Positions 54,697 through 64,000 of a stretch of 64,000 nt of DNA are shown here, one piece after another (the first letter of the stretch is position 1; the number at the start of each line of letters is the position of its first letter). Location: assembly GCF_000315625.1 (NCBI RefSeq), contig NW_005434620.1:200088-264087 (forward strand), given 5' to 3'. The notes beneath the pieces are model-generated. The model did not search any database. It was not told the origin of the DNA and was given only the letters and a program-made list of their open reading frames with translations. The position numbers were made by a program, and so were the translations under genes. Source of the DNA: Guillardia theta CCMP2712 (lineage: Eukaryota > Cryptophyceae > Pyrenomonadales > Geminigeraceae).

Positions 54697-57236
54697 ATGG
54701 ATGAAGAATTAGATGTGAAGAAGAAGAAGAAGAAGAAAGTGAGTGGAATCCACTTTGATGACACAATCGTGGTCTCAGAGAAGGTACAAAAACTGTCAAG
54801 AGCCACCGGGAAGCTTATCCTGTGACAGATAATCGAGGACTCAAGCGAAGAACTGAAAGAAAGGAGAGAAGTTTGGCATGATATTCAAGAAAGAGCGAAC
54901 AGCATTGATTATGTAGCGCTTTGGTCGGGCAAACACTTGCAACCTGATGGATTTGTTTCCAGGGCATATCCGATGAGAGTCCCTGTGTAAGTCCAACCTT
55001 AGAATCGAACGCGGAGGAATCGAAGCGGCAAGCAATCTCAGATGCAACAAGTGAGATGTTCACACCTTCTCCTCCCGTCTGACTTCCCTTGCTGCAAACT
55101 TGTGATCGATGCTGTAGGTAAAGAGATATCGATTACAGCACCTCCTGAGCGAGAGAGTCAAAACGAACAAGAGAAGGAAGATGCGGATCAAGCGTTCGAT
55201 TTACCTAGCGTCTCTAAATCTGGAGCATCACAAAACGAGAAGCAAGAGATTACGAGGATTCCGCGAGAGGAAGAGGTAGGAGGGAGTGAATCTAGTCTGT
55301 ATCTTGTTGACTCACGTGCTCTCTTGGTAGGTCCCCTCTGCTGGATGCCCGAAACTTTCGTTGCCGAGCTTGAATGAGTTTGTGTCGGAGAAGGAGAAGG
55401 AGGAACTGTTCAACAGACTATCAAGAGAATTGCTACAGTATGTAAGCTTGTGGCCAGAAGCTTCAAAGCTCAGCAATCAAGAACAGAAACCGCAAGCTAA
55501 ACAGAAATCGAATTCAAAACCAAACACTCGTCAACAACCGGAGGACTATCAAGTACCTGTGAAGACAAGAAAGCTTGCAGAACACTTCTTGGCTGCACTC
55601 AAAAAGTGGCTGAGCAGGACATGGCAAAAAGGAATGATTTTCAACAATACTTACCATATAGGCATCTTAATGGAGAAGGATTTGGACACCCTACGGCGAG
55701 GAAGGGATCCCATATTCGCCACAAAGCTAGAGACAGTGTGGAATGGTGATGGTTTTGAAGTGAAATCAGTGCCAATTCTCGAAATCGAGGAAGGCGATTG
55801 GTTGAATTTAGCTCAAAAATTCAAGACAAAGCACATTACTGGAAACAACTTTTTCCCATCCGAATCCTATCAAGCGAAATTAGATATCAATGAATTGATT
55901 GGAAAAAACGATGTTTCAAATCAAGAATTTCAATCTTTGTCAATACAAGCCGAATACGAAGAAGATACCGATGTCGGCATAAGTGTGCAATTCCAACCTC
56001 GTACTTCTCAAATCAACTTGAATACGGATGTGGACGGCAGGTTCTTCACTGATACAGCTGACATGAGGCGGGAACGAATCTTGAGACCATTCAGCAGTGA
56101 ACCGATCTTGTCCGTATCCAAAACATTTGAAGATTCGCAAAACTTTGCCCGGTTTGGAAGATCAAACTCTTTCAACAAAGGATCCGTCTTCTCAAAATAT
56201 ACCTCCTCTAAGCCCACCAAGAGTTTAGCGCTGGACAAACCCTTCATGGAGTTTGCAAGGTATTGTTCCTTCAATCTTGAAGTTACTCGCTGACTATCGT
56301 GGAAGAGTGTATACTGGATGCTCTCGACCATCCATGCGCATACTCGAGCAGTGTAAGCAGCCATACATCCAGTACACTGAGAACCAGAAAAGAACTCAAG
56401 CATTGCTGGCGTTTCAGTCCATCTTGAAGACAGTCGAAAGCAGCTATCCAGACGAGCCGGTAACATGCAGTCCCTTGACCACACACGAACTTTAACCTCT
56501 TTGTAATCAGTTTGTAGAAGTGGTGGATTCAGATTTAACAGTGCAGAAAGAAAATCATATAGATACCGATAGACAAGAAAAGATACGCGAGGCAAAAGAA
56601 CAATTTTCGCAAGTCACAAGGTCAAATCTTTCAACAATCATTCGAAGAGCTTTTGATTATTGAGCACATCAGGTCTTTTGAGCAATCTCAGCGCAGCAAA
56701 GATCTACTGCAGCAAGGGCTGAATCATGACGACTCGTCAGCCTTTAAGGCAAACACTGTTGAATTCCTGAGAAGACCGTTGCAACGAGTCATTCAGCGCG
56801 ATTCAAATCTTTTGAAATCTCTGCAGATCTGTGCAAAAGTTTTGGATGAACATCACAACAGCAAGAGGATTTACGCGGGCAGAAGCTGGGACAATCCATT
56901 TCATAAAGGGGCTGATCTGCTCTACGTCAATCAAGCTCCCCTGCCAGGAATCAAGTTGAGCAAATCAAGTTTGACGTCGCCAAAGCAAGAATTCTCAAAC
57001 GTGAGAAACAGGAAGGGCCCAAAAAGGTTGCAGGATGCAATGCTCTGCCTCCATTCCTGCGCTGACCGACGTACCAGGTTGACAATGACCTTCAACGGGA
57101 GCGACTTCGAGCATTCGAAGGACATTTCTGTCCCTCAAAGTCCGTACTCGTATAAGGTAATCTCTTGTACATACTTCTCGTCCTGACCTGATTTGCGCAG
57201 GTGCAATTCCCTAAATTCAAAGCTCTCAAAATGTAG
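54697..57236 (+). CDS. Charged multi-exon protein, function unknown
   Basis: Start MDEELDVKKKKKKK. Exons are joined by in-phase introns (GTACAA to GACAG near 54785; GTGAGA near 55050). They give IIEDSSEELKERREVWHDIQ, ISDESPCVSPTLESNAEESK, KEISITAPPERESQNEQEKE, and a large exon (55340-56260) with LNEFVSEKEKEELFNRLSRE, TRKLAEHFLAALKKWLSRTW and QKGMIFNNTYHIGILMEKDL. Later exons include RILEQCKQPYIQYTENQKRT and FLRRPLQRVIQRDSNLLKSL. The last exon is VQFPKFKALKM with TAG at 57234-57236. It is helical and highly charged, over 600 residues, without membrane spans or a domain I can name. Base composition is AT-richer than most of the window, as in the Sfi1-like gene downstream. A cytoskeletal role is a guess from that neighbour only. 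Confidence 0.6.
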
Positions 57237-57342
57237 CAAGTTTTCCATGTTCTATTAATTTACTATACACGTACAAAAATTGTTTCTTTGCAATCAGAAG
57301 AAAGTACTGAACGTCGCAATCCAAGAAGAAAAGCAATCAATA

Positions 57343-58514
57343 TTAGATCTCCTTGAAGGGGCCCCAACCAGCAGTTGCAATGTCAACAACAAGTCCACAA
57401 ACAAGACCCTGGCAAAAAGAGATGTCATGCACAACCATGAAAGCTTCTAAGAGCACAAACTTTAAGTAGTGTGTTGACTCACCAGCCCTGTTATAACGCC
57501 GACGAAAGCTAAATCCAACGTGCTCAGTTTTCCTTGATACGGTTGAATTAGAGGAGGATTTTCCTACCCTTGCATGTCAGCAGGCACATTGAGTTGTTGA
57601 GATCAGAACTCACAGGATACTGCGTGGAGCTTGTTGAAGCACTGAAAGGGTGGATCAGCTTTTCTATCAACTCAACAGTTCATGATGTCAACCTTTCGAT
57701 GGGCATGGGAGTCGTTTGGGGGAGAGTAGTTTCTGTGGTAGACGCGGTTGTTGTAGTGGTTGTTTGAGAGGTTGTACCCGAGTTGGTCGAGTTGGTCGTG
57801 TTAGAAGCATTGGTTGTCGGGATAGGTGTAGTCGAAGTTATTGGTGTGGTGGAGGTAGTGGTCTGTATGGAACATCAAACATGGATTTTTGCGCAATGTT
57901 TCTTACCTCTTGGGGACATGTGCTCTCTGTGCAACAAGTGTAATAGATTAAAATGCCCAATGTCGCATTGTTGTAGATCACTTTGTAGGATCCGGTACTG
58001 GACGGAATCTGTAAGAAAGTCAAGGTGGAAATGACTTCCAGCCGATGGCACCATGGAATTGGAAGAAGGACTTGTAATTGGGCACACGAATATGGACGTT
58101 GTTTTCCATCTGAATTTCTAGTCATTTCGCAGGCAATCTCAAACAAAGCGAAATACGTGTCATTGTAACAACCCCTACTGTGTATGTTGGATGGAACTGA
58201 TACATACTGGCTTGGTACTGTTGCAATAGACATTAGTAAGTAAAACAGCTTGGAAAGACTTGACCTATGTAGGAGAACGATTTGTTATTTGTCGAGTTGT
58301 CATATTTTAATTCCCAGATATCATAGCAGTATGTTTCATTCTGTGTACATGATGCTTGCTGCCCGTTGCTCTGCGATATCATCGTGATCACATGTCACGA
58401 GCAAGGAGGAGTAGTTCTCACCTGATAGCACATCAACGATGAGCTTTCTGCCGACCTCATCGCCTCCATGAGCAGCAGCGCAACCACCTGCCATGTTGTC
58501 GCCCCCCTCACCAT
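57343..58514 (-). CDS. Thr-rich (mucin-like) single-pass membrane glycoprotein
   Basis: Start at 58514: MVRGATTWQVVALLLMEAMR is a signal peptide, ending at a GTGAGA donor after LMCYQ. Exons then give CTQNETYCYDIWELKYDNST, then YVSVPSNIHSRGCYNDTYFA and a Cys-containing region (RPYSCAQLQVLLPIPWCHRL, YYTCCTESTCPQ). A stalk follows that is almost all Thr/Ser/Pro (TTNASNTTNSTNSGTTSQTT; 57860-57690), with NxT sites suited to heavy glycosylation. The C-terminus is STLDLAFVGVITG joined over a GTGAGT intron to LVCGLVVDIATAGWGPFKEI, a membrane span with a short tail, TAA at 57343-57345. It is a cell-surface protein by architecture. The ligand is unknown and no family is recognised. It is convergent with the charged-protein gene, 106 bases away. 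Confidence 0.6.
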
Positions 58515-58789
58515 CGCCCCCTTGAACATGGATGTGCCGCTTCACTCACAGTTGTTTTCCGTTGGAAGTCCGTTACACTTTCAAGTTGCTACCGCTTCCG
58601 AAACCGTTATCACCGTTACCGCCTTTTCATAAGCGAAAAAGGCGGGAATGGTGCGGGAACAATGTGCAAGGGAATGGAATGCACGAAGGAGGCGCTTTAC
58701 CGTGATGTGATGATTGTTGTAAAGTACAAGCTGATTGAACAAGTTTGAACAAGTTTGAACACAAGTAAATAGAGCAGAAAGAAGACAAC

Positions 58790-61412
58790 ATGCAGAGCTG
58801 TTCTCAAGATATGTCCAGGATTCTGAATCTTCGGAAGAAGATACATCATGAAAAAGAAGCTATTGAATCATTGGAGTCCTTGATGCACCACAAAGGCAAT
58901 AAAGTGCTCAACCAATTCCAAGAAATGTGTTTTGATGACGAGGAGTGCATGAAGGAAAGATTGCATGTGTTGGAGCATGAAGGTTTGAATCCCTGTCACA
59001 GGGTAAAGCCTTGCTACAGTACTGGCATCTCTCGGCGCGACTTTGAATTTTTTGCTAAGATGTGCAGATTGAAACTCTGCAGAAAAGTTTTCAGGCACTG
59101 GGTTTCCTTGAATGCTTCAATTCATTCCAAAACGAGAGATCTGAATGTTGCTCTTCTAGACCGGTATCGTCATTCGAAGGTGAAACGAAGATCTCTTCTC
59201 ACATGGAAAAAGCTTACATTGCAGCAAATGTCCATCGGAGCAAAGCTTCAATTTCAAGCGTTTGCTGCAATGAAACGTGCAATAGTATCGTGGCGAGATG
59301 GCCTGTTCATAATCGCCTTACAAGTCAAGAATTGGAAAAGGCTAACACATGAAATGAAGGTCGATCGATTTGAGGTGAAATCTTCGGTGATCACTGTTTG
59401 TGATCGGTCTTTGAAAACGAATGTCCAGCTCATGGTGCTGAAGGCGTGGAGGGGTCTTTTGGTTTCTAAATCTAGAACTTACCGCTGTTTGGAAACCATC
59501 TTGTCTTTGTCATTTTCAAAAGCCCTTGTGCGCAAGATATTTATTCAAAGCATGTTTTTTCGTTGGTCCGAAGCCCTTTACACGAAGAGAAAACAATCGC
59601 ATTTGAAATCTGTCACAGCCTTCTTAAGGATGACAAAAGCCCTTCTTTCAAGGAAAAGACAGGTTTCTGGAGAAGTTGATAGCCGTCAAGCTTCAAGACT
59701 TAGCAGGATTGAAATTACCCTGGATTTTGACAAGAACGAGACATCTCATAGCTCTATCTTGATGGTCAATATGGATCTGAAACTCTTCTGTGTCGTTGTG
59801 AGTAGAATTCCATTGAAGGGAATAATTCGAGATTCAAAATTTGAACTTGTGAAGCAACTCAAATCGACCTGTATAGTGAAGAACTTCACACAAAACAGCC
59901 GTGTGATGGAAACCAAGACCTTGCGGCTGGTGCAAGTGATTCCATTTCTTGTGAACATTGCAGTCAAAGCACTATTCATAGGATGGAAGAAAACTGCAAG
60001 CAGACCTCAAAATGTTGCTTGTAGACACAACACAAAAGAAGTCAAGACACCAGTACAGAACATCGACCAAACCGTTGTCTGTGAGAATGATGTGAAAGTT
60101 TAATCAAATGATCTTGTGACTTTTATTACAGGTATTAAACAACAATGCAAGAGCCGAGTGACTGAGAAGTGCGTGTTTCGAAGGTGTGCCAAAAATCACC
60201 TGAAACGCTATTTTGGTAAACCCAAGCGATTTGGAGAAAAACTGAAGCACAGAATTTGCAAACCTTTTCCATCGGATCACCAATATAACCAACTATCCAC
60301 AATCGATCTGATCGACAAACGTCTATCCTCACAAATCCGCAAAGATGAAGAAACCAAGATAAGCATTGCAACCGTTCCTTCGATAAATGAGCAGAATCCG
60401 GCCGGGCTAGCAAGCAGCGTGATGGCGGGGGCGTCAGAGCTTGCAGCCGAGGACCTCGCAGCAGCAGAGCCAGAGGCAGGGGGAGCAGAGGGAGCAGAGG
60501 AAGCAGAGGAGGAGTCGCGAGGGGCGGACGTCGGGCACACGGTCAGGCAGGACGGAGGGCAGATACGGACGACGGAGGCGGAGGCGACCCCGCTGAGGCT
60601 AGCGGTAGGGGAGCAGTATCCGGCCGGGCTAGCAAGCAGCGTGATGGCGGGGGCGTCAGAGCTGGCAGCCGAGGACCTCGCAGCAGCAGAGCCAGAGGCA
60701 GGGGGAGCAGAGGGAGCAGAGGAGGAGTCGCGAGGGGCGGACGTCGGGCACACGGTCAGGCAGGACGGAGGGCAGATACGGACGACGGAGGCGGAGGCGA
60801 CCCCGCTGAGGCTAGCGGTAGGGGAGCAGTATCCGGCCGGGCTAGCGAGCAGCGTGATGGCGGGGGCGTCAGAGCTGGCAGCCGAGGACCTCGCAGCAGC
60901 AGAGCCAGAGGCAGGGGGAGCAGAGGAAGCAGAGGAGGAGTCGCGAGGGGCGGACGTCGGGCTGAGTCGGAGGGCTTCAATCATTAAGTCTCGCTGTAAG
61001 TTTGTGTTTACCTTGTGTTCTTGTTTGACTTTTTTGTTTAGCTGGATGTGCTTGCGACGAGCATGAGCCGCCAGGGATACAGGTTGACTACGCCTCGTCA
61101 CCTTGCTCAGAAGTGTCTAGCTCGCCGATCTCCTCAAGGGCCCTGCTGATCGAATTCAGCGAGACCAAATCCAGCGTCCACAGGTCACGGCGGGTCCTCA
61201 AACTGATCAACTCCAACTGCTGTCAAAGTGTTGAATCAATCACGTCTGAGTTGGTGGTGGAGCAGCGCAAGTGCACTGTGACGAAGAGATCGCAGAGAGA
61301 AGCATCGCGATCGAAGGAGAACGTCATCCCACCCTCTCCGAAGGGCAAGGAGGCAGAGGGAGGGCCGAGCAGTCTTTTCACCGTTTGGGAACCTGTGCTT
61401 GCCTTCCGATAG
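58790..61412 (+). CDS. Sfi1-like protein with centrin-binding-type repeats
   Basis: Exon 1 (58790-60080) begins MQSCSQDMSRILNLRKKIHH. It carries spaced helices with a conserved Trp: KVFRHWVSLNASI, SLLTWKKLTLQQM, RAIVSWRDGLFII, MVLKAWRGLLVSK, MFFRWSEALYTKR and ALFIGWKKTASRP. This Phe/Leu-x-x-Trp spacing is that of Sfi1-type centrin-binding repeats found at centrosomes and basal bodies. A strong GTGAGA donor near 60081 and a TTACAG acceptor near 60131 continue the protein in frame (IKQQCKSRVTEKCVFRRCA). It then passes into a GC-rich Ala/Glu/Gly repeat (60389-60963), a GTAAGT-to-TTTAG intron (60997-61040) and a Ser/Arg-rich C-terminus ending EPVLAFR, TAG at 61412. It probably organises centrin fibres at basal bodies; this rests on the repeat pattern alone. 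Confidence 0.65.
60389..60963 (+). repeat. GC-rich in-frame tandem repeat (222 + 213 + about 140 bases)
   Basis: Copies start at 60389, 60611 and 60824 (GAGCAG then ATCCGGCCGGGCTAGC). Copy 1 differs from copy 2 by an extra GCAGAGGAA-type triplet set (9 bases); copy 3 is cut short at GCGGACGTCGGGC. All keep the frame of the Sfi1-like gene (ASELAAEDLAAAEPEAGGAE; GHTVRQDGGQIRTTEAEATP). GC content is far above that of the surrounding exon, and the copies are nearly identical, which suggests recent expansion or insertion. Confidence 0.9.
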
Positions 61413-61532
61413 AGGTCACCGGGTCAGAAGACCCGAGAGAGCCAGAGCTAGCGATTTATTGCTTCCACATGCTTGACGTCGACGATGAAAAAAAAGATGT
61501 CAAGAGATTCAGGCCGACAGCATGTGACAGCT

Positions 61533-64000
61533 CTACAAAGGAAGTTCGTCGAGTCGGGAGCAGACGGCGTCCCAGCACTGCCATTGATTCATGTTTCCCA
61601 CCTTGTGAGTTAGCTCTGCCTTCACCAGGGCAGAGAGCGCGTGAGCCTGCAGAAAATGAATGAGAGAAAGAAGATAGGAGTAGGAGGAAGGGAGGCAGGG
61701 TGTGTGTGTGTGTGGATTACAAGGCCTCAAACAATCATGATAGATTAACATAATGAATTCATCGCATATGACACAAGTCAGGCGTCCAATCAAGATGATC
61801 CGGGATGAGGAAGGAGAAAGGAAAGGGAGAGAGAGGAAAGGTAGGGAGAGAGGTAGGTTTCAAACCTGTCGGCACATCTTGAGGCTGCAGATACATTCCA
61901 TCATGTAAGTTAAGCGAACATGCTCCCTCGAGTTCTCAGGGTCCAGCAGTGTCTTGTTGGCCCTCTCCTTGGCTTCTGCTGGAGACGCGAAGCGGTACCT
62001 GACTACCCGTCAGACCCCACCAGCTCCTCCAGCTCACTCACAGCAAGCGCTTGCCCGCGACCTCGTTATCGTACAAGTACGTGCTCTCCATCCCAAAGTA
62101 GATCAGCATGCACTCGAGAGCTGCATCAACACTCCTGAGGAACAAAGTCCGCGGCTGGCTCGTGGTGTCACATACTACTTGACTGTTCAGGTCCAGCACG
62201 GCCTCACCTGCAAGAGCTCGAAGTCTCCTGGCTCAAGGACGAGGAAACAGTTCTCCATCTCTTTGGAGGATGGCATCTGCTGCACTGCCTGTGCCGTCAC
62301 AGGAAAAAGAACGCTGAAGGCCCGATCATTCTGTGAGATCATGTCCCAGTCTCGGTTCACGACGCAGCGCAGGAGCTGGAGCATGCTGTGAACATGTTCC
62401 AGCACCACCTGCCGACCTCGTCATCCCTCCCTCCCATCGCCATAGTATCTCTACCTTGCATGCTGGGCTAGAGAGCGGAGAGGAATCGAGCTCGTTCTTC
62501 CCCCCAAGAGATTTTCTGTAGACGTCCGCCAGCTTCCCCTTCACCAGCGGCTCAGCTGCCCCCCCTCCCCAAGCAGAAGCTCAGCTCACCTCTAGCTTGG
62601 GATTGCCCGGCGACACCCTCAGGCCCCTCATGTAAACATCAAAAGCTGCAGCAGCCCCATCGACCATCTCGACCGCCTGCCCCATGACGTCAGCACGAGG
62701 TATGACAGACCTTTTGACATGCCTGGCCGAGCCGCACGTAGCCCTTCCACCAGTCTGGCGAGATCTCCACACACTCTGCTGCGTTATCCTTGGCTTTACC
62801 GAACCTCCTCATATGCGCGTGCGCAGCACTTCGATTACTGTACAGAACGTGATTCCTCTGAGGACAGGAGGGTTAATTGCCAAGCACGACGAGATGGTAG
62901 GAATGGAACCGGGTCGAGAGCGATGCCGATAGAGTACATGATGACGGCTTCGTCATACTGTGCTCCTGCAAGTGCGAGATTTCCTTTTTCCTTCGCCTCC
63001 TGTGCACTCTTGGGCAGCGGCTGGTGCTTCTCCTTGACACCAGTCAGCACCATCAACCTCGACTCATCCCACCAACATTCACAAGAGATCATCTTAGACA
63101 GACACGCAACCATCACATCGACACGTCTACCTGCATGCCAGCTCCCGACTTGCTCGCATGTCCACCGATGTTCGGATGGCTCATATTGCGGTCATTCCCG
63201 ATGTTGTCCAGCCCCCACTCCGACGTCTTGCCCAGCAGGCTGCCGATGGCTCTCACCACGAACCCGGGCTGCGAGCTCGAGATCAGCTGGGAAGGGTCAG
63301 AGATCATGGGGGCACCTGTGCAGCTCCTTCTCCGCGCGGCTCCGGGATGTCCGGGGGAATAAGAAGCTGGTTCTCGTCGAAGACTTTCATCACCGAGTGG
63401 GAGGTGATGGGCAGGGGCGGAAGCCTGTCAGCTCCGATCTTCTGCAGGAATGTGGAGACGGGGCGGATGATGTGATCGAGAGCATGAAACGAGTTGTGAT
63501 CCACTCCCTCGATGATCTCAAGGCACTGCGAGGTAAGGTTGCGTCATCGACTGCCATCACAGCCGGAGAGGGGTTTACCTTGGCTTCTGCTGGGCACTTG
63601 TCGTAGAGGACGGACGCATGGCGAACAGGGATGAGCTCATCTTGTCTTCCATGGATGATCAACGTCGGCGAGTAGCAGTTGACGATGTCGGTCTCGTTGT
63701 CGAATCGATCCATGATCACATTGGCGATCGCACCCACAAGCTCCTTCGCAAGCGTCTTGATAGACCTGTAAGGGCTCTGCAGGACCAGGGCTGCCGCCTG
63801 CTTCCGCTGCTTGTGCAAGAGAGAGACGAGGTTCGTCGCTGGGCCAGTGCCGATCGACCTCCCGAAGATGATCACGCGTTGTGGAGGGATCCTCAACTTC
63901 TGGGTGAGGAAATTGAAAGCAGCTCGGGTGTGGCGATTGACCCCCCCCTCGCACGGGTTGCCAGGAACCGGGCCATAGCCAGGATACTCGACTCCGAGGA
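61533..64000 (-). CDS. Alpha/beta-hydrolase fused to TPR repeats (5' end beyond window)
   Basis: The N-terminal part runs off the right edge. Visible order: YPGYGPVPGNPCEGGVNRHT, then RVIIFGRSIGTGPATNLVSL with the nucleophile elbow G-R-S-I-G, then LVLQSPYRSIKTLAKELVGA, YSPTLIIHGRQDELIPVRHA (acid loop) and GVDHNSFHALDHIIRPVSTF (catalytic His). This resembles the ABHD17/FAM108-type serine hydrolases, which act on lipids or S-acylated proteins. After LISSSQPGFVVRAIGSLLGK come TPR units: AQEAKEKGNLALAGAQYDEA, LYSNRSAAHAHMRRFGKAKD, WWKGYVRLGQACQK and AAAAFDVYMRGLRVSPGNPK. Further exons (VVNRDWDMISQNDRAFSVLF, ALECMLIYFGMESTYLYDNE, HVRLTYMMECICSLKMCRQ) lead to LTHKVGNMNQWQCWDAVCSR and TAG at 61533. 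The TPRs may dock the hydrolase to Hsp70/Hsp90-type partners. Confidence 0.75.

Noticed and set aside
57300-57450. A further plus-strand exon after the charged-protein gene (KKVLNVAIQEEKQSIL)
   Set aside because: The same bases encode the membrane-span C-terminus of the minus-strand glycoprotein with a clean GTGAGT intron, and the plus gene already has a good last exon ending at 57236.
61271-61663. Plus-strand frame extending the Sfi1-like gene past its stop
   Set aside because: Its 3' half overlaps the final exon of the hydrolase/TPR gene on the minus strand, and no donor before 61412 links to it convincingly.

Overview
The window is nuclear DNA of an intron-rich eukaryotic alga. Genes on both strands are split by short GT-AG introns, many of about 45-60 bases, and coding and intergenic DNA are packed tightly. 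At least two proteins (5899-6993 and complement 30210-31177) begin with a signal peptide followed by a phenylalanine-led, Ser/Ala/basic-rich stretch. That is the bipartite plastid leader of algae with a secondary red plastid. I infer a cryptophyte such as Guillardia theta; the sequence alone cannot prove the species. No rRNA, tRNA, CRISPR or bacterial operon was seen. Two assembly gaps (22705-22804 and 48484-48738) abut triplet repeats.

Layout. 0.6-7 kb: a coiled-coil gene, a DUF1415 protein, a YkgJ-type CxxCxxCC protein and a plastid-targeted DEP-domain membrane protein; the last two are divergent across fewer than 100 bases. 7-14 kb: a gamma-glutamylcyclotransferase-like protein, an unknown signal-anchor protein and a Cys-rich multi-membrane-span protein. 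14-17.5 kb: a large inverted-repeat element and an RRM/RS splicing-type protein. 17.7-22.5 kb: a voltage-sensor-linked nucleotide cyclase with a one-base frameshift in its catalytic domain. 24.8-33.5 kb: a C2-like coiled-coil protein, an unknown type II membrane protein, a METTL21-type methyltransferase, a small plastid membrane protein and an LYR-motif protein. 33.6-39.6 kb: a gene end of unknown function, mitochondrial ATP synthase gamma and translation factor eIF2 gamma. 41.9-53.9 kb: a C2-like/coiled-coil protein, a voltage-gated channel with a cyclic-nucleotide-binding domain, and unrecognised exons. 54.7-64 kb: an unknown charged protein, a Thr-rich membrane glycoprotein, an Sfi1-like centrin-binding-repeat protein carrying a GC-rich triplication, and an alpha/beta-hydrolase/TPR fusion running off the window.

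Between genes lie recurring non-coding elements. There are eight TACCCC/GGGGTA-rich islands, several joined to AT-rich DNA, mostly 5' of genes. There are also extremely GC-rich blocks, a 697-base foldback element and many minisatellites, which fill most introns of the channel gene. The channel and the cyclase are complementary second-messenger modules (making and sensing cyclic nucleotides), but nothing shows they are co-regulated. Exon boundaries are read by eye, so gene ends are approximate unless stated.
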